Positions 8,400 to 16,855 of a DNA stretch of 64,000 bases are shown here, piece after piece. The notes beneath the pieces are model-generated. The model searched no databases. It saw only the letters and a program-made list of their open reading frames with translations, and was not told the origin of the DNA. The translations under genes were made by a program, and so were the position numbers. Source of the stretch: Streptomyces sp. 7-21 (GTDB taxonomy: Bacteria; Actinomycetota; Actinomycetes; Streptomycetales; Streptomycetaceae); contig NZ_JAERRL010000008.1 in NCBI RefSeq assembly GCF_016741785.1, forward strand, positions 1-64,000, given 5' to 3'. Each line of letters begins with the position of its first letter. The stretch's first letter is position 1.

Positions 8400-9905
8400 T
8401 CAGCGCAGGGGATCCGGGCGGTCGGCGATGACCGGCGTCAGGATCGTAGCGTTGCCCGGCGGCTCTGTGGAGGCCCTGCCCGCGGCGTCGCTGACGCGCA
8501 GCAACAGGGCCACGAGCAGCCAGTTGGCGACGGCCGCGGAGCCGCCCTGGGAGAGGAACGGCAGGGCCTTACCGGTGAGCGGGATCAGCCCGGTGACCCC
8601 GCCCGCGATGAGGAAGACCTGGAGCGCCACGACGGTGGCCAGGCCCGAGGCGAGCAGCTTGCCGAACGGGTCGGTCACGCGCAGCGCGGTGCTCATGCCG
8701 CGCCAGACCAGCAGCGCGTACAGCAGCAGCACGGCGGTGGTGCCGGCCAGGCCGAGCTCCTCGCCGACGGCGGCGAAGATGAAGTCGCTGCGCCCGGCGA
8801 AGTTGATCAGGTAGGAGTGACCCTCGCCCAGGCCGGTGCCGGTCAGGCCGCCGGAGCCGAGGGCGAACAGCGCCTGCGCCGCCTGGTCCGACACCAGGCC
8901 CGGCGGGCGCTGCTCGGGCGGCAGGAAGGCCGCCATGGGATCGAGCCACGCCTGCACCCGGCCCTTGACGTGGGGCTGCGTGGCCGCGACGACGGCGGTC
9001 CCGGCCGCGGCCAGCAGGAAGCCGAGCACGACCCAGCCGGTGCGGCGGGTCGCGATATAGAGCATGACGATGAAGACGCTGAAGAAGATCAGGGACGTGC
9101 CCAGGTCGCGCTCGTAGAACAGGACGACGAGGCTGACGGCCCACACCAGCAGCACCGGCCCGGCGTTGCGGCCGCGCGGCAGGTTCAGGCCGAGGAAGCG
9201 GCGGCCGGTGAGGGCGAGGGCGTCGCGGTGGGCCATCAGGTAGCTGGCGAAGAAGATCACGATCATGACCTTCACGAACTCGCCCGGCTGGACCGACAGC
9301 GCGCCGATGGTGACCCAGCGCTTGGCGCCGTAGAGGTCGGCGCCGAAGAAGGCGGGGGCCATCAGGGCGAGCATCCCGGCCGCCATGCCCAGGTAGGTGT
9401 AGCGCTGGAGCACCCGGTGGTGCCGCAGCACCAGCAGCGTCGTGATCAGCACGGCGACGCCGACGACGGTCCACGCGGCCTGGTCGGGCGCGGCGGGCGG
9501 CGCGCGGTAATGCGTGGCGTAGTCCTGGTCGAGCCGGTCGATCAGCACCAGGCCGAGGGCCGTCAGCAGCACGGCCACCGGCAGGATGACGGGGTCGGCG
9601 TGGGGGGCGAGGAAGCGGACGGCGAGGTGCGCCAGGAGCGCCAGGGCGCTCAGGGCCGCGGTGTGGGCGGCGAACCCGCCGGGGAGCCGCCCGGTCATGG
9701 CCAGCCAGGCGGCGGCGTGGCCCAGGGCGCCGATGGCGAGGGCGAAGAGGGTGAGCAGCAGTTCGGCCCGGCGCCTGCGCCTGATGAGACGCCGCCTGGC
9801 CTCGGTGAGCGGGGGTTTCCGCGGGTTCTTCCGCCTCGGTTTCCGCCCCGGTGGTGTTCCGGCGGGCCTGACGCCCGCGCCGGGTTTCCTGCCCGCACCG
9901 TGCAT
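8400..9905 (-). CDS. FtsW/RodA/SpoVE-family SEDS protein
   Basis: A polytopic membrane protein of 501 aa with about 10-12 hydrophobic segments after a very basic 45-residue cytoplasmic tail (RRRLIRRRRR). SEDS hallmarks are present: GAKRWVTIGALSVQPGEFVK, YERDLGTSLIFFS, the long extracytoplasmic loop with QAAQALFALGSGGLTGTGLG, FIFAAVGEELGL, and GLIPLTGKALPFLSQGGSA. These proteins polymerise lipid II glycan strands with a partner class B PBP. No PBP is adjacent, so whether this is the division, elongation or a sporulation-specific paralogue is open. The RBS GGAGG is about 11 nt before the ATG. Confidence 0.9.
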   Translation of the reverse strand: MHGAGRKPGAGVRPAGTPPGRKPRRKNPRKPPLTEARRRLIRRRRRAELLLTLFALAIGALGHAAAWLAMTGRLPGGFAAHTAALSALALLAHLAVRFLAPHADPVILPVAVLLTALGLVLIDRLDQDYATHYRAPPAAPDQAAWTVVGVAVLITTLLVLRHHRVLQRYTYLGMAAGMLALMAPAFFGADLYGAKRWVTIGALSVQPGEFVKVMIVIFFASYLMAHRDALALTGRRFLGLNLPRGRNAGPVLLVWAVSLVVLFYERDLGTSLIFFSVFIVMLYIATRRTGWVVLGFLLAAAGTAVVAATQPHVKGRVQAWLDPMAAFLPPEQRPPGLVSDQAAQALFALGSGGLTGTGLGEGHSYLINFAGRSDFIFAAVGEELGLAGTTAVLLLYALLVWRGMSTALRVTDPFGKLLASGLATVVALQVFLIAGGVTGLIPLTGKALPFLSQGGSAAVANWLLVALLLRVSDAAGRASTEPPGNATILTPVIADRPDPLR

Positions 9906-9989
9906 GCGACCGCCGTCCTCCGGAGTTCCACGTCACGGCCGGACCGGGAGGAACCTACCAAGAAGGACCGGCCAGCGGGAGGGTGCCTC

Positions 9990-11384
9990 TCAGGCGGCGG
10001 TGCCGTCGGCGGTGACGCGGACGCGGTAGCCGCCGTCGGCCGTCACGCCGAGGACCTCGGCGGTGACGCCCGCCTGCTCGTCGCGGAACGTCTGGCCGGG
10101 CACGTACGGGGCGTCGGTCAGGGGGGCCGTCACCTGCGGGTCGGGCACGGCCTGGCAGCCGGGGCTGCCAGGGGTGGCGTCGTCCACCCGGACGGGTCCC
10201 GCGCCGCTGGGCACGGCGGCGTCGATCCGGGAGACGAGGACGCCGGGGCGGCACACCACACCGTCGAGGCCGCCGGGGGCGCGGACCTCCAGGGCCAGGG
10301 CCGTGTGCTCGCCGGTGCGGACGACGGCCAGTTTGGTGCCCGCCCCGGGTTCGCCCGCGGGGGTGAGGACGAGTTCGGTGGTGCCGGGCCCGGCCAGGCA
10401 GGCGACCTGGCCGGGGGTGAGCCAGCCGAGCTTCCACTTGTGCCAGGCGAGCAGGTCGTTGGTGGGCCCCCAGTCCTGTTCCATGACGTCCCAGTGGCCG
10501 GTGAGCGGCGGCGGGGTGCCGGGGCCGGTCCAGTACAGGTCGGGCAGGCCGAAGGCGTGGCCGTTCTCGTGGACCAGGACGCGGTAGGGGCTCTCACCGG
10601 GCTGGTGGCTCCATATGAAGGAGACGTTGCGCAGCGGCCCGGAGGGGGTGGGCACCAGGGGGCGGCCGGGGAAGGTGACGGACAGCACCTCCTCGGTGGC
10701 GGGCGGGCCGGCCTGCGGGGTGGCGAGGACGTTGACGAGGTCGTAGTCGGAGAAGTCGACCTCGCCGGCGAGGGCGTCGGCTATCTCCCGCATCAGCCGG
10801 TTGTAGCCCTGCGGGTCGCTGGGGTCCCAGCCGCTGCCGCGCTCGATGCCGTACCGCTCGAAGGGCTGGGACATGCGCAGCCAGCGGTGCACGGGGACGG
10901 CCTGGTACTCCAGGCGGCCGAAGGAGCTGTCGGCGAAGTACTCGCTGGTGGCGGGGAAGAACTGGGCGAAGCGCTCGTGGGTGGTGAGGGGGGCCTCGTC
11001 GCCGGGGAAGTCGATGAAGACGGTCAGGGCGGTGACCGTGCCGGTGGTGGGGGCGAAGCCGGGGGCGGGCGGGCCGCCCTCCGCGGCGCCGGTGCCGCCG
11101 GTTCCGCTGCCGGAGGAGGCCGGGGGCGGCGCCGGGACGATCGCCTCGGTGAGGGCGTCGGGCCCGGTGGTGAGGGGCGCGCCGGTCTCGGGGGCGGGGG
11201 CGGGGAGGGCGCAGGCGGCGGCGTCGGCGACGGCGGGCTGGGGGGACGTGGCGGCGGGGGTGGTGGCCAGCACGAGCGCGAGGGAGCCGGAGACGGCGAG
11301 GACGGCGCGCTGGCCGTGCGTGCCGGGGCGCGGGCGTATGCGGAATCCCGCGCCCGGGCGTATGTGCGGCAGCGTGTGGCGCAT
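9990..11384 (-). CDS. Secreted M6-like (immune inhibitor A type) metalloprotease
   Basis: Predicted exported zinc protease, 464 aa. The signal region is an Arg-rich head followed by the hydrophobic run AVLAVSGSLALVLATTPAA. The zinc site is LVHENGHAFGLPDLY (HExxH followed by the G-L-P-D turn typical of M6). Upstream are the family's VFIDFPGDEAP and YFADSSFGRLEY strands. The C-terminal 150 residues form a beta-rich domain with no recognised motif. I prefer the ATG at 11384, behind GAAGGGTG; a longer frame to 11522 adds 46 residues that are not signal-like. It is divergent from hrdD. Confidence 0.85.
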   Translation of the reverse strand: MRHTLPHIRPGAGFRIRPRPGTHGQRAVLAVSGSLALVLATTPAATSPQPAVADAAACALPAPAPETGAPLTTGPDALTEAIVPAPPPASSGSGTGGTGAAEGGPPAPGFAPTTGTVTALTVFIDFPGDEAPLTTHERFAQFFPATSEYFADSSFGRLEYQAVPVHRWLRMSQPFERYGIERGSGWDPSDPQGYNRLMREIADALAGEVDFSDYDLVNVLATPQAGPPATEEVLSVTFPGRPLVPTPSGPLRNVSFIWSHQPGESPYRVLVHENGHAFGLPDLYWTGPGTPPPLTGHWDVMEQDWGPTNDLLAWHKWKLGWLTPGQVACLAGPGTTELVLTPAGEPGAGTKLAVVRTGEHTALALEVRAPGGLDGVVCRPGVLVSRIDAAVPSGAGPVRVDDATPGSPGCQAVPDPQVTAPLTDAPYVPGQTFRDEQAGVTAEVLGVTADGGYRVRVTADGTAA

Positions 11385-11607
11385 CGGCGGACACCCTTCG
11401 TCGGCTCCCGTACCCGGGGAGTCCACGATGTGCCGCGCACCACACCTGGCGCGCGCCGGACGGGGCGTTCGGGTGTCAGGGGACGGGTACTCGCAACTAA
11501 CCGCGGTTCCCGTTCGTCTCAAAGGGTGGGGAAGCGAGAGGGGCCCAGGACGCGTTGGCGTGAGGGGTCAGGACCCCCGGGGGCGGAAGTGCGGCGGGGC
11601 AGGGTAC

Positions 11608-11630
11608 CGCATCTGCCAAAAAAAGATGCG
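11608..11630. repeat. Inverted repeat just upstream of the hrdD promoter
   Basis: CGCATCT and AGATGCG form a perfect 7-bp inverted repeat around GCCAAAAAA. It ends 6 bp before the -35 box of the SigR-type promoter. It could be a regulator site or a weak hairpin; there is no independent support. Confidence 0.35.
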
Positions 11631-11636
11631 CGGCTT

Positions 11637-11663
11637 GGGAATTCTGTCCGGTTTCCAGTCGTT
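11637..11663 (+). promoter_or_regulatory. SigR-type promoter of hrdD
   Basis: GGGAAT (11637-11642), exactly 18 bp, then GTT (11661-11663) reproduces the consensus of the Streptomyces thiol-stress sigma factor SigR. Transcription would start near 11668-11672, giving a leader of about 40 nt before the ATG at 11709. In S. coelicolor, hrdD is a known SigR target, so motif and gene support each other. A second ECF-like site may lie near 11493-11515 (AAC spaced about 16 bp from TCGTCTC), but that is weak. Confidence 0.85.
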
Positions 11664-11708
11664 GATTCGTTACGACTGCTGGAAGAGACCACTCGCAAGG
11701 GAGCACGT

Positions 11709-12728
11709 ATGGCAACCCGTGCCGTCGCCCGGCGCCAGGACACCGAAGAGATCGCTGCGACGGGCACTGTTCGGCCGACCGCACAGGCCGGCGGCGGCGA
11801 CGCCACCGAGCGTGACCTGGTCGGCATGTACCTCGACGAGATAGCGCGTACGCCGCTGCTCGACGCCGCGAAGGAGGTCGAGCTGTCGCAGGCGATCGAG
11901 GCTGGCCTGTACGCGGAGCGCATCCTGCGGGGTGAGGAGGAGCCGCTGCCGGGGGGTGCCGCTGCCTCGGCGACCCGCGAGGAGCTCCAGGCCCTGGTCG
12001 ACGCCGGCCAGCGCGCCAAGGACGTGTTCATCCGGTCGAACCTCCGGCTCGTGGTCGCGGTGGCCCGGCGGTACCCGCGGAGCGGGCTGCCGCTGCTCGA
12101 CCTGATCCAGGAGGGCAACGCGGGCCTGGTGCGCGCGGTGGAGAAGTTCGACTACACCAAGGGCTTCAAGTTCTCGACGTACGCGACCTGGTGGATCCGG
12201 CAGGCCATCACGCGGTCGATCGCCGACCAGTCGCGCACCATCCGGCTGCCCGTCCACCTGGTGGAGGAGCTGGGCCGGATCCGGCGGGTGCAGCGGGAGT
12301 TCAACCGCGAGCGCGGCCGGGAGCCGGAGCCCGCGGAGATCGCGGCCGAGCTCAACTCCACGCCCGAGCGGGTCCAGGACGTGCTGGACTGGGCGCGCGA
12401 TCCGGTCAGCCTGAACATGTCGGTGGACGACGAGGGCGAGACCCAGTTCGGCGACCTGCTGGAGGACACCTCGGCGGCCAGCCCGGAGCAGTCGGTGATG
12501 GTGATGATGCGCCGGGAGGGCCTGGAGGACCTCATCAGCCGCCTCGACGACCGCACCGCGTCGATTATCCGCGCCCGGTACGGCATTGAGGACGGCCGGG
12601 AGCGCACGCTCACCGAGGTCGGCAAGCAGCACGGCCTGACCCGGGAGCGGATCCGCCAGATCGAGAAGCACGCGCTGCTGGAGCTCAAGCGCATGGCCAG
12701 CGCCTCCGGCTTCGACGCCGCGGCCTGA
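11709..12728 (+). CDS. hrdD: Group 2 principal-like sigma factor HrdD
   Basis: RNA polymerase sigma-70 family factor of 339 aa without the long N-terminal region 1.1 of HrdB, hence a group 2 sigma. Region 1.2 is DLVGMYLDEIARTPLL. Region 2 includes FIRSNLRLVVAVARRY, LIQEGNAGLVRAVEKFDY and FKFSTYATWWIRQAI (2.4). Region 4 ends with the helix-turn-helix LTEVGKQHGLTRERIRQIE. The start MATRAVARRQ follows AAGGGAG. Identity as HrdD rests on size, N-terminus, the SigR promoter and the adjacent TetR gene, which matches S. coelicolor order. It is expected to be dispensable and stress-inducible. Confidence 0.88.
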   Translation: MATRAVARRQDTEEIAATGTVRPTAQAGGGDATERDLVGMYLDEIARTPLLDAAKEVELSQAIEAGLYAERILRGEEEPLPGGAAASATREELQALVDAGQRAKDVFIRSNLRLVVAVARRYPRSGLPLLDLIQEGNAGLVRAVEKFDYTKGFKFSTYATWWIRQAITRSIADQSRTIRLPVHLVEELGRIRRVQREFNRERGREPEPAEIAAELNSTPERVQDVLDWARDPVSLNMSVDDEGETQFGDLLEDTSAASPEQSVMVMMRREGLEDLISRLDDRTASIIRARYGIEDGRERTLTEVGKQHGLTRERIRQIEKHALLELKRMASASGFDAAA

Positions 12729-12743
12729 CCCCCGCCGGGGGTC
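12727..12743 (+). terminator. Short hairpin overlapping the hrdD stop codon
   Basis: GACCCCC-GCC-GGGGGTC forms a 7-bp GC stem beginning inside the TGA stop codon. It may terminate hrdD alone or act with the larger hairpin 280 bp on. Confidence 0.4.
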
Positions 12744-13006
12744 GGGCCCAGGCCCGCCACGGGCTCCGCGCCCGTGCCCCTTCCCCCGTCGTTTCTCCCG
12801 GTCGTTCCCCCGTCGTACTCCCCGTCACCCTGCGCCGTTCCGCGGCGCTGATCCGCGAGTCCGGCTCCGTCCCTGCGCCGCCGCAGGCCCCGCGTTCACC
12901 CCGCCCCGGCGCGGCGTGCTCCAGCCCGCGCCCCGTTTCCCGGGCCGCTGCGGCGCCCAAGCCGGCCAGCGGCCACCAGCCGCCGCCAGAATGTGATGCA
13001 CGACAC

Positions 13007-13036
13007 AAGCCTCCCCTGAAATATCCGGGGAGGCTT
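13007..13036 (+). terminator. Strong hairpin terminator before the TetR gene
   Basis: AAGCCTCCCC and GGGGAGGCTT form a perfect 10-bp stem with a 10-nt loop, followed by TTCCCCGTTT. It separates hrdD transcription from the downstream promoter. Confidence 0.6.
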
Positions 13037-13043
13037 TCCCCGT

Positions 13044-13089
13044 TTGACAGTTCGTCCGGCGCAACCGGGGAGAGATCCCCCGGTTGCGC
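13044..13089 (+). promoter_or_regulatory. Promoter/operator of the TetR gene: TTGACA plus 12-bp inverted repeat
   Basis: A consensus -35 box TTGACA (13044-13049) is followed by a perfect inverted repeat, GCGCAACCGGGG-AGAGATC-CCCCGGTTGCGC, spanning 13059-13089. The repeat covers the position where the -10 element should lie, which is how autoregulating TetR repressors usually act. Alternatively the repeat is an RNA hairpin in the leader. Confidence 0.5.
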
Positions 13090-13159
13090 GCACCGCGGCA
13101 CCCTGGGGACCACCCGGCGGAGGTCCGGCACCGACGACACGAGGGGGAGGAGCGAGCAC

Positions 13160-13804
13160 ATGGCCACCGCACCAGTCCGGCCGCGTCTGCGCGCCGACGC
13201 CATGCGCAACCGCGAGCGGATCATCGCGGCCGCTCACGAGGCGTTCGTCGAAGAGGGGACCGACGTTCCCCTCGATGAAATCGCTCGACGGGCCGGGGTC
13301 GGCAATGCCACGCTGTACCGGCATTTTCCCGACCGTTCGTCCCTCCTCCACGAGGTGCTGCTGTACATGCAGGACCGGATCACCGAGCGGGCGTCCTGCC
13401 TGCTGCGGGCAGACACCGATCCCTTCGACGCCCTGGCGCAGGCGATGCTCGCCTGCGCCGAGGAGCGCATCGGCGCGCTCTGCGTCACGCTGGGCCTCGG
13501 TGCCCATCCCGCCGATCCGCGCCTGGCCGCCAGCCGGGAGCGGATGATCGAGGTGACACAGCGCCTCATCGACCGGGCGCACGAGTCCGGGCAGCTGCGC
13601 GAGGACGTCGGCGCCGGAGATCTGCTGATCGGCGTCAGCAGCCTCACCAGGCCGCTGCCGGGCACGGCCCGCCCCTGCACCGGGGAGGCCGTGCGGCGCT
13701 ACCTCCAGATCTTCCTCGACGGGCTGCGTGCCCCGGCGCGCAGTCAGCTCCCGGGCAGAAGCGTCGAGTTGGGGGACCTGGGGAGGGCCACCGAAGACTC
13801 CTGA
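13160..13804 (+). CDS. TetR/AcrR-family transcriptional regulator
   Basis: A 214-aa one-component repressor. The HTH lies at about residues 15-60 (RERIIAAAHEAFVEEGTDVPLDEIARRAGVGNATLYRHFPDR, read in segments). The C-terminal ligand domain ends with an acidic/Ser tail. The start follows GGGGGAGGAG. It lies next to hrdD, as SCO3201 does to hrdD in S. coelicolor, a regulator reported to disturb development when overexpressed (from memory). A multidrug-type exporter follows 240 bp later in the same direction, so it probably senses an exported compound and represses itself and/or the exporter. Confidence 0.9.
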   Translation: MATAPVRPRLRADAMRNRERIIAAAHEAFVEEGTDVPLDEIARRAGVGNATLYRHFPDRSSLLHEVLLYMQDRITERASCLLRADTDPFDALAQAMLACAEERIGALCVTLGLGAHPADPRLAASRERMIEVTQRLIDRAHESGQLREDVGAGDLLIGVSSLTRPLPGTARPCTGEAVRRYLQIFLDGLRAPARSQLPGRSVELGDLGRATEDS

Positions 13805-13968
13805 TGTGACCCGCCCCAGCCGTTACCGGCACCACTGACAGTCTTTCGGGCCAGCCCTGCCGGGACGTTTTCGCTCCCCGGCAGCCGCGGCCCTTCCGCG
13901 GGCCAACGGCGGCCACGACCACGAGGAGTCACCGCGCGCGGGAACACCGCGTCCCGCGTCGGGATTTC

Positions 13969-13987
13969 TCATGGTTTTTCACCATGA
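13969..13987 (+). promoter_or_regulatory. Inverted repeat upstream of the MFS exporter
   Basis: TCATGGT-TTTTC-ACCATGA is a perfect 7-bp inverted repeat about 60 bp before the exporter start, in the only AT-richer part of the gap. It is an operator candidate, but it does not resemble the repeat in front of the TetR gene, so the binding protein may differ. Confidence 0.4.
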
Positions 13988-14045
13988 CGCCATCGCTCGT
14001 CTTCTTCCCGTTAACGACTAACGCGACTGTGAGGTAAACGCCCCT

Positions 14046-15575
14046 ATGCCACCAGAGACTGCGGTGAGCCAGGCTCACAGCACGCCGCTCGATCCGCGGC
14101 GCTGGCAGGCGCTGATATTCATCGCCCTGGCCCAGCTGATGGTCGTGCTCGACAGCACAATCGTGAACATCGCCCTGCCCTCGGCCCAGGCAGACCTGGG
14201 CATCTCCGACGGCAACCGCCAGTGGGTGATCACCGCGTACGCCCTGGCGTTCGGTGGCCTGCTCCTCTTCGGCGGCCGTGTGGCCGACCTGTGGGGCCGC
14301 AGGCGTGCCTTCATCATCGGTCTCACCGGCTTCGCTCTCGCCTCCGCGCTCGGCGGTGCCGCGCAGAACGAGGCCATGCTCTACGCGTCGCGTGCGCTGC
14401 AGGGTGTCTTCGGCGCACTGGCCGCCCCGGCGGCCCTGTCCCTGCTGACCGTCCTGTTCACGAACCCCCGGGAACGGGCCAAGGCGTTCGGCGTCTACGG
14501 CGCCATCGCCGGAGCGGGCGCGGCCGTCGGTCTGCTGCTCGGCGGGGTGCTCACCGAATGGCTCGGCTGGCGCTGGACGTTCTTCGTCAATATCCCGTTC
14601 GCCGTTGTCGCCGCCGCGGGCGCCGTCCTGGTGATCCGCGAACCGGAGGAGGCCCGCAACCGGTCCACGCTGGACGTGCCCGGCGTGGTCCTCGCCTCGC
14701 TCGGCCTGGTGGCCCTGGTGTACGGCTTCGCCCGCGCCGAGCACGAGGGCTGGGGCGAGAGCGTCACCGTCTCCATGCTCGTCGCGGCGGGGGTGCTGCT
14801 CACGCTGTTCGTCATCGTCGAGTCCCGGGTCCGGGCGCCGCTGCTGCCGCTGCGCGTCGTGACCGACCGGAACCGGGGAGGGGCGTACCTCACGCTGGGA
14901 CTCGCGATCATCGCGATGTTCGGCCTGTTCCTCTTCCTGACCTTCTACCTCCAGGGCGTCCGCGGCTACTCGCCGATCCAGGCCGGCCTCGCGTTCCTGC
15001 CGACGACGGCGGGCATGGTCACCGGCTCGACCCAGATCGGCGCCCGGCTGGTGACGCGGGTGCCGCCGCGCTTCCTGATGGGGCCCGGTTTCCTGGTGGC
15101 CTCGCTCGGCCTGCTGCTGCTGACCCAGCTGGACGTGGACAGCTCCTACTGGGCCACGGTGCTCCCGGCGCAGCTGCTCCTCGGCCTCGGCATGGGCACC
15201 GCGTTCATGCCCGGGATGAGCCTGGCCACCGCGCGGGTCAAGCCCACGGACGCGGGCGTGGCCTCCGCGATGGTGAACGTCTCCCAGCAGGTGGGAGGCG
15301 CCATCGGCACGGCCCTGCTCAACACCATCGCCACCAGCGCCACCGCCTCCTACCTGGAGGACCACCTCGCCGGCGCGGGCAGCCAGGCGGAGCAGCGGAT
15401 GGTGTTCCTGGAGTCGCAGGTGCACGGCTACACCCAGGCGATCTGGCTGGGCTTCGGCATCATCGCCTTCGCCGGGCTGATGGCCCTCCTGCTGATCAAC
15501 ACCAAGATCAGCCGGCCGGCCCCGGTCAGCGACGACGCCTCCCCGGACGAGGCCGTCCCGGTGATGGCCCACTGA
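14046..15575 (+). CDS. DHA2-family (EmrB/QacA, 14-TM) MFS exporter
   Basis: A 509-aa proton-driven efflux pump. Family motifs are present: LDSTIVNIALPSAQADL at TM1 (motif D1), GGRVADLWGRRRAF (motif A), a GxxxG-rich motif C (AGAGAAVGLLLGG), and about 14 hydrophobic segments. It follows the TetR regulator and is probably its target or co-regulated. Substrate unknown; relatives export antibiotics, dyes and detergents. The start at 14046 lacks a strong Shine-Dalgarno (GTGAGGTAAACG is the best match). Confidence 0.92.
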   Translation: MPPETAVSQAHSTPLDPRRWQALIFIALAQLMVVLDSTIVNIALPSAQADLGISDGNRQWVITAYALAFGGLLLFGGRVADLWGRRRAFIIGLTGFALASALGGAAQNEAMLYASRALQGVFGALAAPAALSLLTVLFTNPRERAKAFGVYGAIAGAGAAVGLLLGGVLTEWLGWRWTFFVNIPFAVVAAAGAVLVIREPEEARNRSTLDVPGVVLASLGLVALVYGFARAEHEGWGESVTVSMLVAAGVLLTLFVIVESRVRAPLLPLRVVTDRNRGGAYLTLGLAIIAMFGLFLFLTFYLQGVRGYSPIQAGLAFLPTTAGMVTGSTQIGARLVTRVPPRFLMGPGFLVASLGLLLLTQLDVDSSYWATVLPAQLLLGLGMGTAFMPGMSLATARVKPTDAGVASAMVNVSQQVGGAIGTALLNTIATSATASYLEDHLAGAGSQAEQRMVFLESQVHGYTQAIWLGFGIIAFAGLMALLLINTKISRPAPVSDDASPDEAVPVMAH

Positions 15576-15604
15576 CCACACGGGACCACGGCCTGGCGCC
15601 GTAC

Positions 15605-15638
15605 GGCTGGCCCCGCGGCACCTGCCGCGGGGCCAGCC
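15605..15638. terminator. 16-bp perfect hairpin between convergent genes
   Basis: GGCTGGCCCCGCGGCA and its exact complement face each other with only two bases between, so about 14 bp will pair around a 6-nt loop. Placed between the MFS gene and the P1-peptidase gene, it should stop transcription from both sides. Confidence 0.75.
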
Positions 15639-15657
15639 CCTGTCCGGAGCCCCGCCG

Positions 15658-16773
15658 CTAGGCGTGCGGGTCGCCGTAGAGGTCGCGGTAGGAGAGGAAG
15701 ACGCCGCCGGAGGTCTCCCGCGTGGTGGCCGCGAGCATCGCCTTGACCACCGCGCGCTCCAGGGCGTCGGCCCCTGCCGCCAGCACCTCGTTGAACGCCA
15801 GCGCGCCCGCCATCCCGCCGCCGTCCGGCGCCTGGGGAAGCTCCTGGCCGCCGGTGGCGAGGGCGAACACCGTGTCACCGTCGGTCATCAGGTGCGCGGG
15901 CCGGATCGCCCGGGCCAGCCCGTCGTGCCCGGCGCCCGCCAGCTTCTGCGCCTGCGCGGGCGTCAGCGCCGCGTCCGTGCCGATGACGGCCAGCGTGGTG
16001 TTCAGCGGCTCACGCGGCCCGGACGCGGCACGCCGCGCCGTCTCGCGCGCTGCCTCGGCGGCACGGCGCCGCGCCGCGGCGTGCACCGCGGGGTCGGGGA
16101 CCGCCCCCGGCTGCCCGGCCCGGCCGTACAGCGCCCCGGTGTCCGGGTTTACGGCGGAGCCCACGGCGTTCACCACCGCCAGCGCGGCGACGGTGATCCC
16201 TGCGGGCAGCACCAGGCTCGCCGTGCCGACGCCTCCCTTCAGACCGCCCGCCACGGCGCCGGTCCCGGCGCCGGCCACGCCCTGCTCCACCGGCGCGCCC
16301 GGAGGCTGGCCCGCCGCCGCCTCGGCCGCCGCCCGTCCCATCGCCGCGTCCGGCCTGGCCCGCCAGTCACCGCCCCGCCCGAGGTCGAACAGCACCGCCG
16401 CGGGCACCACCGGCACCACCTGCCACGGCTCGGGGCCGACCCGGAAACCGCGCCGCTGCTCCTCCAGCCAGGCCACGACCCCGCTCGCCGCGTCGAGACC
16501 GAACGCGCTGCCGCCACCGAGCATCACGGCGTCGACGCGCTCCACCAGGTTCTCCGGGGCCAAAGCATCGGTCTCCCGCGTGCCGGGCCCGCCGCCCCGC
16601 ACGTCCACGGCGGCCACGGCCCCGCCGGAGGGGGCGAGGACCACCGTCACGCCGGTGAGCCAGCCGTCACCCTCGCGCTGGGCGTGCCCCACGCGGAGCC
16701 CCGCCACATCCGTCAGCCCGTCAGCCGGTCCCGCCGGCGCGCCCCTCACCGTCTCACCCGACGCCTCGCTCAT
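15658..16773 (-). CDS. P1 (DmpA/BapA-type, S58) N-terminal-nucleophile peptidase
   Basis: A 371-aa member of the self-processing aminopeptidase family. Family features: GLRVGHAQ near the N-terminus, VMLGGGSAFGLDAASGV (82-99), a GGLKGGVGTASLVL glycine-rich turn (176-189), and NTTLAVIGTDAAL from residue 258. By analogy with BapA the chain should cleave itself before Thr259 or Thr260, which becomes the catalytic N-terminus of the beta subunit. These enzymes release N-terminal D- or beta-amino acids from small peptides. It is transcribed divergently from the truncated synthetase gene, 82 bp apart. Confidence 0.88.
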   Translation of the reverse strand: MSEASGETVRGAPAGPADGLTDVAGLRVGHAQREGDGWLTGVTVVLAPSGGAVAAVDVRGGGPGTRETDALAPENLVERVDAVMLGGGSAFGLDAASGVVAWLEEQRRGFRVGPEPWQVVPVVPAAVLFDLGRGGDWRARPDAAMGRAAAEAAAGQPPGAPVEQGVAGAGTGAVAGGLKGGVGTASLVLPAGITVAALAVVNAVGSAVNPDTGALYGRAGQPGAVPDPAVHAAARRRAAEAARETARRAASGPREPLNTTLAVIGTDAALTPAQAQKLAGAGHDGLARAIRPAHLMTDGDTVFALATGGQELPQAPDGGGMAGALAFNEVLAAGADALERAVVKAMLAATTRETSGGVFLSYRDLYGDPHA

Positions 16774-16855
16774 GGCTCACCGGTATCACACGTCTCAGCC
16801 GTCTCATCCAACAGACGTTTATCGCGCGTCAATCAGCTGGCGGAAGACTGCTGGC

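Larger units (their letters stand above)
12729..13159. other. hrdD-TetR intergenic region
   Basis: This 431-bp gap has no supported gene. Its first 270 bp are CG-rich without structure I recognise. The second half holds a strong hairpin (13007-13036) followed by a TTGACA box and a 12-bp inverted repeat (13044-13089) that belong to the TetR gene's control region. Confidence 0.6.

Noticed and set aside
8817..12728. A 1303-codon plus-strand open frame running into hrdD
   Set aside because: Its first 960 codons are the antisense shadow of the FtsW-like and M6-protease genes in GC-rich DNA. Only the last 339 codons from ATG 11709, with RBS and promoter, are a gene.
13929..15878. A 649-aa minus-strand open frame opposite the MFS exporter
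   Set aside because: Same shadow pattern; the exporter on the plus strand has all family motifs.
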